A model generated the notes under the pieces. The model worked only from the letters and a program-made list of their open reading frames with translations. It did no database searches and was not told where the DNA came from. The position numbers were made by a program, and so were the translations under genes. Shown here in pieces: positions 1-5,907 of a stretch of DNA of 6,376 nucleotides. The DNA is from Campylobacteraceae bacterium (GTDB lineage Bacteria > Campylobacterota > Campylobacteria > Campylobacterales > Sulfurovaceae), in assembly GCA_027023145.1 (NCBI GenBank), contig JALVWV010000302.1, positions 1-6,376 of the forward strand. Direction: 5' to 3'. The stretch's first letter is position 1; each line of letters starts with the position of its first letter.

Positions 1-25
1 AATTAGGAATTAGGAATTAGGAATT
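1..25. repeat. Heptanucleotide tandem repeat AATTAGG (3.6 copies, cut by window edge)
   Basis: Three full copies of AATTAGG followed by AATT run from the first base, so the array probably continues to the left of the window. It lies two bases before a GGTATGC-headed hairpin. A closely similar array (AATTAGA on the minus strand) lies next to a matching hairpin at 5935-5970 in the opposite orientation, so the array and hairpin look like one composite element. Copy number in such short arrays can vary between strains by slippage. No coding role is seen. Confidence 0.85.
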
Positions 26-27
26 GT

Positions 28-49
28 GGTATGCGTTGCTTTGCAACGC
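28..49 (+). repeat. GGTATGC-headed hairpin repeat, left copy
   Basis: GGTATGC (28-34) leads into a perfect 7-bp stem, GCGTTGC (33-39) and GCAACGC (43-49), with a TTT loop. There is no run of T after it, so it is not a standard intrinsic terminator. The reverse complement of 5908-5929 has the same length and the same GGTATGC head, and differs at two stem pairs that change together. This indicates one repeat family conserved for its fold. Confidence 0.7.
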
Positions 50-80
50 TATTACCGGGGTAGGGGGGTGTATCGTTTCT

Positions 81-156
81 GGAAGTGATGGCTTTAGCCT
101 CACCCCGATGTGCCATGTTCTTTGTGTGTTGGGGTGGGACTGAAGTCTCCACTTCC
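81..156. repeat. BIME-like REP pair, unit 1 (subtype A)
   Basis: A 76-bp unit built from two 26-nt imperfect inverted arms (81-106 and 131-156) around a 24-nt centre starting GATGTGCCATG. Each arm is itself a REP hairpin. The first reads GTGA-t-GGC-TTTA-GCC-TCAC with one bulged base. The second, on the minus strand, folds as GTGG-a-GAC-TTCA-GTC-CCAC. Both arms begin with GGAA outside the stem. Subtype A is marked by the GATGTGCC centre and TCTCC in the right arm, features shared with 3763-3838. It is preceded at 56-79 by a linker like the one at 157-179, so a decayed further unit may lie to its left. Confidence 0.85.
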
Positions 157-179
157 GGGGAGGGTGAGTTTATGTTCCT

Positions 180-254
180 GGAAGTGAAGGCTTCAGCCTC
201 ACCCCGGGTGCCATGTTCTTTATGCGTTGGGGTGGGACTGAAGTCGCCACTTCC
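180..254. repeat. BIME-like REP pair, unit 2 (subtype B)
   Basis: A 75-bp unit starting exactly 99 bp after unit 1, with arms 180-205 and 229-254 and a 23-nt centre starting GGGTGCCATG. The left REP folds as GTGA-a-GGC-TTCA-GCC-TCAC and the right one (minus strand) as GTGG-c-GAC-TTCA-GTC-CCAC. Subtype B is marked by the GGGTGCC centre and TCGCC in the right arm, shared with 3664-3737. It ends directly against the hairpin and -10 box upstream of ccsBA. Confidence 0.87.
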
Positions 255-281
255 GGATGGAGATGGCTTAATCTCCAATCC
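255..281 (+). promoter_or_regulatory. Hairpin / inverted repeat over the ccsBA -35 region
   Basis: GGATGGAGAT (255-264) pairs with ATCTCCAATCC (271-281) to give 10 base pairs with one bulged A (277) and the 6-nt loop GGCTTA. It lies between BIME unit 2 and the TATAAT at 284-289, where a -35 element or operator would be. Its bulged-stem layout recalls the REP hairpins, so it could be a decayed REP copy and not a regulator site. The inverted repeat is visible in the sequence; any regulatory role is inferred. Confidence 0.4.
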
Positions 282-283
282 AA

Positions 284-289
284 TATAAT
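284..289 (+). promoter_or_regulatory. Probable -10 box of ccsBA
   Basis: A perfect TATAAT hexamer 29 bases before the ccsBA start codon. No TTGACA-like -35 is seen 16-18 bases upstream, where the hairpin at 255-281 lies. Weak -35 elements are usual for housekeeping promoters in Campylobacterota. A start near 296 would leave a leader of about 23 nt, and the ribosome binding site in it is weak (ATGGA at 307-311). Confidence 0.5.
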
Positions 290-318
290 TGTGAGTAATA
301 CAGAAAATGGATTAATCT

Positions 319-3033
319 ATGAAAAAACTTTCAAACCTCCTCTTCTCCCTCAAAACCACCTTCCTCCTCCTCACCATCCTCGGTATCGGTGCAGGGGTGG
401 CGACGTTCCTTGAAAACGACTACGGTACCTCCACGGCGCGGGTGCTGGTGTACTACAGCTGGTGGTATGATCTGACGATGCTGCTGGCCGGGGTCAATAT
501 GGTCGGGGTGATGGTGCGCTACAAAATGTGGCGTCATCCGCCGCGTTTTGTATTTCACTTGGCGTTTCTCGTGATCCTTCTTGGGTCGGCGATTACCCAT
601 TTTTATGGTCGAGAAGGGGTGCTCCATATCCGTGAAGGGGTGACCGAAGATCGAATGTTGACCTCGGAACCCTATCTTCAAATAACGATCCATGAGGGAG
701 GCAAAACCTATTATCAGGAGTTTCCCCATGATTTTGCTGCCATCGGCAACAACCATTTCAAGGACACTGTGCAGTTCGCAGGCAAAAATCTCACCACTGA
801 GTACATCGACTATACCTTCAAAAAGCAGATGCGTAGCGGGCTGGGGATGCTTACTGCTTCGGTCTGCCTCGGTGGAGACTGTCAAGAGGTCAAACTGGTT
901 GGTCAGCGGGGAGGGAAGGGGTTCGAGAAAAAACTCGCCTTTGGCGACACCACGGTCACCGTCGAGTTTGGTTCCAAAGTGGTAAAACTGCCGTTTGCGC
1001 TCAAGCTCCGTGATTTTCAGCTTGAGCGCTACCCAGGCTCCATGGCACCCAGCTCCTATGCCAGTGAGGTGACCGTGGTCGATGGTGAGAAACGGTTTGA
1101 CTATCGAATCTACATGAATCACACGCTCGATTATCAAAAATACAAATTTTTCCAGAGCTCCTACGACCCGGATGAAAAGGGCACCATCCTTAGCGTCAAC
1201 GACGATCCGGGAAAATGGCCGACCTACCTCGGGTATCTTTTGCTGACGATTGGTCTGCTGTGGAACCTGCTCGATCGCTCGTCGCGTTTCGGCAAATTGG
1301 TGAACTTCATTCGGAAGAGTGCACCGATTTGGATTGTCGCCATCTTGCTCAGTCTCGGTTCTCCCCCCTTGCAGGCGGCGTCTTCACAGGAGTTTTCTAC
1401 TTACCTGAAAGGTTATACTCAGCACTCCGCCCCCACGGCACACGCTTTCGGACAGCTCATTACCCAGTCACCGACGGGTCGAATGGAGCCGGTCAACTCT
1501 CTCGATACGCAGCTCCTTTACAAGCTACATGGTTCCCTCTCGTATAAAGGGCTCGATCAGGATCAAGTGCTTATGGGGATGCTCTCCCGCCCCGAGCTCT
1601 GGCGCTATGCCAAACTGATCAAAATCAAATCCCCGAAGCTCAAAAAAGTTCTCGGATTGGCTCCGGCTGAGAAATATGTCGCTTTTGCCGATGCCTTCGA
1701 AGGAAAAAACACCTACAAACTCAAATCCCACATCGAAGCAGCCAACCGCACCAACCCAAACAAACGAGGTACCTTCGAGCGCGAAGTGATCACCCTCGAT
1801 GAGAAGCTCAACATCATCTACATGACCTTCTACGGCAACCTCTTCCGCATCTACCCGCTCCCCAACGATCCGGCAAAGAGCTGGTACAACCCCCTCGAAG
1901 CGATGCAGAAATTTGGTGGAACATTCCAGAAGAGAGTCGAAGGGATGACCCACGACTTCATCGATGCCGTGGTCGCAGCTAAATGGTCTGAAGCCGACAA
2001 GGCGATTGCCCGTATCTCAGAGTACCAGAAGCGCTACGGTGCCGAGCTCCTCCCGGATCCGGGTAAGCTCAAGGCGGAACTGTTGTACAACCGGCTCCAT
2101 CTTTTTCCCCGACTGGTAGCGATCTACATGCTTCTGGGGCTGCTTCTACTGCTGTTCGGGTTTGCCGAAATTTTGCAGGGGGCACAAAAGCCCTTCTATG
2201 CCTGGGTACGTCGGGGAGCTACGGCAGTGCTGGTGGTGCTGTTTCTAGTGCACACGGCTGGGCTGGGGCTGCGCTGGTACATCAGCGGTCATGCCCCGTG
2301 GAGTGATGCGTATGAGTCGCTGCTTTACATTTCTTGGTCGGCGATGCTGGCGGGTGTGGTGTTCTTCCGTCGTTCACTGCTGGTGCTCGCTGCGACGGTG
2401 ATCATCGCCGGGATTTTCATGTTTACTGCCCATCTGAGCAACATTAACCCCCAAATCACCACGCTCGTCCCCGTCCTCAAATCCTACTGGCTCACCATCC
2501 ATGTTTCGATCATCACCGCGAGTTATGGTTTCTTGGGGCTCGGTGCGGTGCTGGGCTACATTGTCTTACTCCTCTTTCTCCTCCGACATCCCGAACGCCG
2601 CCCCCACATCGATGCCGCAATCCACCGTCTCATCGCCGTCGATGAAGCTGCCCTCATTATCGGCCTCTCACTCCTGACGATCGGCAACTTCATTGGTGGC
2701 GTCTGGGCCAACGAGTCCTGGGGGCGCTACTGGGGCTGGGATCCCAAAGAGACGTGGGCGTATGTCACCATCGTCGCCTATACCCTCATCCTCCACCTGC
2801 GCCTCATCCCCCGGCTCGACCGCCCCTACATTTTCGCAGTAGCCTCTTTCGTTACTTTCGCCACCGTACTGATGACCTACTTCGGGGTCAACTTCTACCT
2901 CAGCGGTATGCACTCCTACGCCACCGGCGACCCGGTGCCCATCCCACAGTGGGTCTATTGGCTTACCGGCGTAGCCGTCGTGACGATCGCAGCCGCGTGG
3001 CCGAAGCGGGGGCTGGGGAGAGTGAAGAGTTGA
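319..3033 (+). CDS. ccsBA: Fused cytochrome c biogenesis protein CcsBA (ResB-ResC), System II cytochrome c synthase
   Basis: Integral membrane haem exporter and cytochrome c haem lyase of System II. It moves haem across the inner membrane and attaches it to CXXCH motifs of apocytochromes c in the periplasm. The 904 residues are slightly shorter than the H. hepaticus fusion (936). The ResB part has membrane segments near 12-30, 51-67 and 76-95, a soluble domain at about 96-300, and further segments near 302-318 and 335-352. A second soluble stretch covers about 353-595. The ResC/CcsA part (about 597-895) is multi-pass and holds the tryptophan-rich WWD haem-binding motif at 796-814 (W796, W801, W805, W807, W813). 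The candidate haem ligands are H80 and H826 (transmembrane) and H728 and H865 (periplasmic). The 98- and 39-residue spacings of the last three agree with the H. hepaticus ligands H761, H858 and H897. The ATG at 319 starts MKKLSNLLFSLKTT, a normal ResB start; the Shine-Dalgarno is weak. No frameshift or missing key residue is seen. It is bordered on both sides by REP elements, with one REP half 14 bp after its stop. Confidence 0.96.
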   Translation: MKKLSNLLFSLKTTFLLLTILGIGAGVATFLENDYGTSTARVLVYYSWWYDLTMLLAGVNMVGVMVRYKMWRHPPRFVFHLAFLVILLGSAITHFYGREGVLHIREGVTEDRMLTSEPYLQITIHEGGKTYYQEFPHDFAAIGNNHFKDTVQFAGKNLTTEYIDYTFKKQMRSGLGMLTASVCLGGDCQEVKLVGQRGGKGFEKKLAFGDTTVTVEFGSKVVKLPFALKLRDFQLERYPGSMAPSSYASEVTVVDGEKRFDYRIYMNHTLDYQKYKFFQSSYDPDEKGTILSVNDDPGKWPTYLGYLLLTIGLLWNLLDRSSRFGKLVNFIRKSAPIWIVAILLSLGSPPLQAASSQEFSTYLKGYTQHSAPTAHAFGQLITQSPTGRMEPVNSLDTQLLYKLHGSLSYKGLDQDQVLMGMLSRPELWRYAKLIKIKSPKLKKVLGLAPAEKYVAFADAFEGKNTYKLKSHIEAANRTNPNKRGTFEREVITLDEKLNIIYMTFYGNLFRIYPLPNDPAKSWYNPLEAMQKFGGTFQKRVEGMTHDFIDAVVAAKWSEADKAIARISEYQKRYGAELLPDPGKLKAELLYNRLHLFPRLVAIYMLLGLLLLLFGFAEILQGAQKPFYAWVRRGATAVLVVLFLVHTAGLGLRWYISGHAPWSDAYESLLYISWSAMLAGVVFFRRSLLVLAATVIIAGIFMFTAHLSNINPQITTLVPVLKSYWLTIHVSIITASYGFLGLGAVLGYIVLLLFLLRHPERRPHIDAAIHRLIAVDEAALIIGLSLLTIGNFIGGVWANESWGRYWGWDPKETWAYVTIVAYTLILHLRLIPRLDRPYIFAVASFVTFATVLMTYFGVNFYLSGMHSYATGDPVPIPQWVYWLTGVAVVTIAAAWPKRGLGRVKS

Positions 3034-3047
3034 GAGGTGTCCACTCC

Positions 3048-3072
3048 GGAAGTGGCGACTTCAGTCCCACCC
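3048..3072 (+). repeat. Single REP half upstream of the transposase gene
   Basis: This 25-nt arm begins GGAAGTGGCGACTTCAG and ends TCCCACCC. It is the exact reverse complement of the right arm of subtype B, as at 3713-3737. It folds as GTGG-c-GAC-TTCA-GTC-CCAC. It lies 14 bp after the ccsBA stop and 45 bp before the transposase start, and together with the outward arms at 3713-3737 and 3814-3838 it brackets that gene with inverted REPs. The partner arm usually found in a unit is missing here. Confidence 0.85.
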
Positions 3073-3116
3073 AAAAACCTAAACCGAGTAAAACCAACAA
3101 TGGTAAGAGGAACACC

Positions 3117-3644
3117 ATGATATCAAAAAGCCATCACTCAAACCTCCCCCACATCGATCTGAAAGGACATTATCAGTTTGTGACATTCCGCACACAGGAT
3201 AGTATTGATTCGTATGTTCAAAAAATTTACCATAATACCGAGTCGGACAAAACCAAACAGTACAAGATCGACGTATATCTTGACACTTCCCGTAATGGAG
3301 CATTTCTGTATGGTCGGATTGTTGCCGAAATTCGAAGCTACTTTCTCGGTCATGATAAAAAAATGTATGAGTTGATTGCGCTGAGCATTATGCCTAATCA
3401 TATTCATATACTATTCAAGCAAATCGAAGAGATGAGAGATGTTATGCGGATTCTTAAAGGTGGCTCTTCTCATATCATCAATCAAATACGTGGAACCAAA
3501 GGGCAGATTTGGGCTAAAGATTATTTCGACAAGCTTGTGCGAAATGAGAAGCATTTTTCTCAGGTGTACGAATACATAAAGTATAATGCGGTTAAAGCGA
3601 ATCTTGGGGATGCAGATGAGAGATTTTATGGGATTTATGACTGA
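3117..3644 (+). CDS. REP-associated tyrosine transposase (RAYT), Y1/HUH family
   Basis: A 175-residue protein of the IS200-like Y1 transposase superfamily, RAYT branch: single-strand endonucleases thought to cut and spread REP hairpins. Visible marks are the N-terminal block HYQFVTFRTQDS (18-29), the metal-binding HUH motif in MPNHIHILF (92-100; H95 and H97), the block IWAKDYFDKLVRNEKHF (131-147), and YEYIKYNAVKANL (151-163), the local form of the family ending YIxxNPVKAGL. Y153 aligns with the catalytic tyrosine of the YIxxQ motif of IS200/IS605 TnpA; this assignment is inferred. The ATG at 3117 is the only in-frame start near a ribosome binding site (AAGAGGA at 3105-3111). Sampled 60-base stretches are about 33-38% G+C against about 53% in ccsBA, which suggests foreign origin. 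The gene looks intact. REPs of one family flank it on both sides, which strongly supports the RAYT call. It is not a classic insertion sequence, since no second gene or standard IS ends are seen. Confidence 0.88.
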   Translation: MISKSHHSNLPHIDLKGHYQFVTFRTQDSIDSYVQKIYHNTESDKTKQYKIDVYLDTSRNGAFLYGRIVAEIRSYFLGHDKKMYELIALSIMPNHIHILFKQIEEMRDVMRILKGGSSHIINQIRGTKGQIWAKDYFDKLVRNEKHFSQVYEYIKYNAVKANLGDADERFYGIYD

Positions 3645-3663
3645 AGAGATATTGTGTTTTTGG

Positions 3664-3737
3664 GGAAGTGCAGGCTTCAGCCTCACCCCGGGTGCCATGC
3701 TTTTTGAGCGTTGGGTGGGACTGAAGTCGCCACTTCC
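3664..3737. repeat. BIME-like REP pair, unit 3 (subtype B)
   Basis: A 74-bp unit 19 bp after the transposase stop codon, with arms 3664-3689 and 3713-3737 and the subtype B centre GGGTGCCATGC. The left REP reads GTGC-a-GGC-TTCA-GCC-TCAC, with one C/T mismatch in the outer stem, so this copy is slightly decayed. The right arm matches subtype B (TCGCC). The lead-in GTGTTTTTGG resembles the linker before unit 4. Confidence 0.85.
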
Positions 3738-3762
3738 GGGGAGAGAGGAATGGTGTTTTTTG

Positions 3763-3838
3763 GGAAGTGAAGGCTTTAGCCTCACCTCGATGTGCCATGT
3801 TCTTTGAGTGTAAGGGTGGGACTGAAGTCTCCACTTCC
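3763..3838. repeat. BIME-like REP pair, unit 4 (subtype A)
   Basis: A 76-bp unit starting exactly 99 bp after unit 3, with arms 3763-3788 and 3814-3838 and the subtype A centre GATGTGCCATG. The left REP folds as GTGA-a-GGC-TTTA-GCC-TCAC, and the right arm has the subtype A TCTCC. The linker 3738-3762 begins GGGGAGAG, like the linker after unit 1. The unit ends 10 bases before the ribosome binding site of the rhodanese gene, so it lies in that gene's leader or promoter region. Confidence 0.85.
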
Positions 3839-3862
3839 GGAAAAGTGTAAAGGAGTTATCAG

Positions 3863-4681
3863 ATGATACAAAACAAACAGACATTACGTGTCATAACCGC
3901 AACCATTCTACTCTCCGGCATTCTCTTTGCCGAACCTTACCGCACCATTGACCTCTCAGAAGTCAAAAACCACTACAACGCTCACGATGCACTTTTCGTC
4001 GATGCCCGGGATGCAAAGATGTATGCCAAGGGGACGATCCTGCGGGCGCTCAATGTCCCGCTGAAGCGGTTCAAGCGGATGAAAAAATGGTTGCCCATAC
4101 GCAAGGACGCACCGATCCTGATCTTCTGTAACGGCGTCAAGTGTGGTAAATCGGTGAAATTGGCGGAGCGGTTTGCCCGGGCAGGGTATACGCATCTGAT
4201 GGTTTATCACGAAGGGTACCCCGAGTGGAAGCAACACAAACTACCGATCATGGCAACCCCCAAACCGTGCCGATGCGACGGACAACCTTATACCCCCGCA
4301 GGCAAGCTGGTTGCGGTGGCTGGGGCGAAGCTCTATCTCTCAGCGGAAGATGAGAGCCGGATTGATGCTCGCTGGGTGATTCCACTCATAAACAGTGGTA
4401 AAATTCCAACGAGAGTGCAGCTTGTCGATGTGCGCCCCGCCAAACAATATGCAGCCGGACACTTAAAAGGAGCCATCAATGTACCCTACGATCCAGATAA
4501 GCAGACCATGGACACGACCAGGTTCCCCAAAGACAAGGCAATCCTTTTTTACTGTAATCATGGTTCAATCTCCGCTGATGCCTACACATCACTCCCCGAT
4601 GACATGGCGGAGCAGGTCAAGGTGCTGGAAGCGGATCTCTTTTGTAGCGGACAGGATGGGTGCAAACTGCAAAGAAATTAG
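3863..4681 (+). CDS. Exported tandem-rhodanese-domain protein
   Basis: A 272-residue protein with two rhodanese (sulfurtransferase) domains, a family that carries sulfane sulfur as a cysteine persulfide. Residues 1-23 look like a Sec signal peptide: K5 and R9, a hydrophobic core, and a likely cut after LFA, so it should be periplasmic. Domain 1 (about 27-127) contains FVDARDAKMYAKG and the active loop C89-NGVK-C94-GKS, with a second cysteine in the loop. Domain 2 (about 185-265) contains LVDVRPAKQYAAGH (187-200) and the loop CNHGSISAD starting at C231, which lacks the basic residue usual at its end, so its activity may be altered. More cysteines occur in the linker (C136, C138) and near the C-terminus (C261, C267). 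The start at 3863 is fixed by AAAGGAG (3849-3855), 7 bases upstream, and by the signal peptide. No promoter is obvious in the REP-filled leader. The sulfur donor and acceptor cannot be told from sequence. Confidence 0.9.
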   Translation: MIQNKQTLRVITATILLSGILFAEPYRTIDLSEVKNHYNAHDALFVDARDAKMYAKGTILRALNVPLKRFKRMKKWLPIRKDAPILIFCNGVKCGKSVKLAERFARAGYTHLMVYHEGYPEWKQHKLPIMATPKPCRCDGQPYTPAGKLVAVAGAKLYLSAEDESRIDARWVIPLINSGKIPTRVQLVDVRPAKQYAAGHLKGAINVPYDPDKQTMDTTRFPKDKAILFYCNHGSISADAYTSLPDDMAEQVKVLEADLFCSGQDGCKLQRN

Positions 4682-4736
4682 AGGTGCTCATATGTCTATT
4701 TGGAATCCTGATCCATGTCAATTATAGCTACTTGGG

Positions 4737-4742
4737 TATAAT
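4737..4742 (+). promoter_or_regulatory. Possible -10 box of the aldolase gene
   Basis: A TATAAT hexamer in the 124-bp gap between the rhodanese and aldolase genes, preceded by TTGGG. No good -35 is seen. A start near 4749 would give a leader of about 57 nt. No terminator is visible after the rhodanese gene, so read-through from upstream is also possible. Confidence 0.45.
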
Positions 4743-4805
4743 TAGAGAGTGCTTTTAAGGAATGTTGGATAAGATACACCCACTGAATTTGAGAAGGGTA
4801 ATATC

Positions 4806-5780
4806 ATGTTGGAAATCAAAGGCTCAATGCTGAGCGTACGGGAAGATTTGCGGGTGCTTGATTGCACGATTCGTGATGGGGGGCTGGTCAACAACTTCCA
4901 CTTCACCGATGCATTTGTCCGAGGGGTGTATGAGGCGTGTGTCGCCGCCGGGATCGATTATATGGAGATTGGAAAAAACAATTCTCCAACACTCATGAGT
5001 ACCGAGGAGTACGGTGCTTGGAACTTCTGCCGCGAAGAGGATATCCGCCGGATCGTTGGAGACAACAACACTGATATGAAGATCGCCGTCATGTCCGATA
5101 TCGGCCGCACGGTCAAAGACGAACTCCTCCCCAAAAGTGAATCGGTCGTCGATATGGTACGGATTGCCACGTACATTCACCAGATCCCCGAAGCGATCGA
5201 GCTGATCGAAGATGCCCACGCCAAAGGATACGAGACCACCGTCAACATCATGGCGATTTCCAAGTCCTTCGAAGGGGAGCTCGATCAAGTCCTAGAGACC
5301 CTCAGCCAAACCCCCGTTGATGTCATTTACATTGCCGACAGTTTTGGATCGTTCTACCCTGAGCAAATCCGCCGTCTCACCGAAAAATACCTCTCTTTTG
5401 CCGAAAAAACTGGCAAAAAAGTTGGTATCCATGCCCACAACAATCTTCAGCTGGCGTATGCCAACACTATCGAAGCGATGATGTACGGCACCAGCTACCT
5501 CGATGCGACCATCTCCGGTCTCGGACGTGGAGCGGGCAACTGTCCCATGGAGTTGCTCGTGGGCTTCCTCAAAAATCCCAAATACCGTCTTCTCCCTCTT
5601 TTGAAGTTTATCGAAAAAGAGATCGTCCCCCTCGAAAAAGAGCTTGATTGGGGCTACAGTATCCCCTATATGATTACTGGTCAACTCAATGAGCACCCCA
5701 GAAGTGCGATGAAAGCCCGCGAAAGCGGCGATACAAATTATGTCAATTTTTATGATTCTTTGATGGATGTGCAGCAGTAG
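4806..5780 (+). CDS. DRE-TIM metallolyase, HMG-CoA lyase / 4-hydroxy-2-oxovalerate aldolase-like
   Basis: A 324-residue TIM-barrel enzyme of the HMGL-like (DRE-TIM) superfamily, which makes or breaks C-C bonds next to a carbonyl using a divalent metal. The signature DCTIRDGG lies at 19-26 (R23, D24), followed by VNNFHF. The metal-binding HAHNN is at 209-213 (H209, H211), and the glycine-rich GLGRGAGNCPME, which carries the usual metal-ligand asparagine (N246), at 238-249. IADSFGSFYP (176-185) is the usual strand before it. The RDGG..NN form points to the uncharacterised 4-hydroxy-2-oxovalerate-aldolase-like branch and not to isopropylmalate or citramalate synthases. No regulatory C-terminal domain is present. 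The ATG at 4806 has GAGAAGG (4791-4797) at a good distance; a second ATG at 4827 is also possible because conservation starts only at about residue 13. No acylating aldehyde dehydrogenase (the usual partner of hydroxyoxovalerate aldolase) lies next to it here, so the substrate is unknown. It is probably cytoplasmic. Confidence 0.85.
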   Translation: MLEIKGSMLSVREDLRVLDCTIRDGGLVNNFHFTDAFVRGVYEACVAAGIDYMEIGKNNSPTLMSTEEYGAWNFCREEDIRRIVGDNNTDMKIAVMSDIGRTVKDELLPKSESVVDMVRIATYIHQIPEAIELIEDAHAKGYETTVNIMAISKSFEGELDQVLETLSQTPVDVIYIADSFGSFYPEQIRRLTEKYLSFAEKTGKKVGIHAHNNLQLAYANTIEAMMYGTSYLDATISGLGRGAGNCPMELLVGFLKNPKYRLLPLLKFIEKEIVPLEKELDWGYSIPYMITGQLNEHPRSAMKARESGDTNYVNFYDSLMDVQQ

Positions 5781-5820
5781 ATTTGCGTATTAAGTGCTAA
5801 GTGTTACACTTTTAGGGGCT

Positions 5821-5892
5821 GGGACTTCAGTCCCACCAATGCGGCCGAAGCCGCATCACCGTTCGGGTTACAAAAAACGGGACTGAAGTCCC
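5821..5892. repeat. Second REP pair around a central hairpin
   Basis: GGGACTTCAGTCCC (5821-5834) and GGGACTGAAGTCCC (5879-5892) are reverse complements of each other, and each is a hairpin with a 5-bp stem and 4-nt loop. Between them ATGCGGC-CGAA-GCCGCAT (5839-5856) is a perfect 7-bp hairpin. The core ACTTCAGTCCCA and the total length (72 bp, against 74-76) tie it to the main BIME family. On the minus strand the right REP is headed by GTAG (5895-5892), the tetranucleotide that precedes many known REPs; the left copy has GCTG. It begins 41 bp after the aldolase stop and its hairpins could slow or end transcription, though no T-run follows. Confidence 0.75.
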
Positions 5893-5907
5893 TACTCCTC
5901 AACAAAA

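Noticed and set aside
81..254. CRISPR-like array
   Set aside because: The repeats are internally palindromic 75-bp units with conserved linkers, not short identical repeats with unique spacers, and no cas gene is present.
3..278. Minus-strand 91-codon ORF with a 33-residue internal repeat
   Set aside because: The repeats are the 99-bp BIME modules read in frame (99 is divisible by 3). No ribosome binding site or domain is seen, and the similar ORF at 3592-3834 has the same cause. Such ORFs are artefacts of the repeats.
331..1137. 268-codon minus-strand ORF opposite ccsBA
   Set aside because: It is antisense to the well-supported ResB part, with low-complexity acidic and His-rich sequence typical of a shadow frame.
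1525..1953. 142-codon minus-strand ORF within ccsBA
   Set aside because: Shadow of the coding strand with no recognisable motif.
2754..3116. N-terminal extension of the transposase frame back into ccsBA
   Set aside because: The extension is Arg/Pro/His-rich out-of-frame ccsBA sequence. The real start at 3117 has a ribosome binding site and matches the family N-terminus.
4824..5288. 154-codon minus-strand ORF opposite the aldolase gene
   Set aside because: Antisense to a gene with intact DRE-TIM motifs; its composition mirrors the codon bias of the real gene.
5799..5813. AAGTG-TTA-CACTT hairpin followed by TT as an intrinsic terminator of the aldolase gene
   Set aside because: Only five weak pairs and too short a T-run, so it cannot be supported as a terminator.
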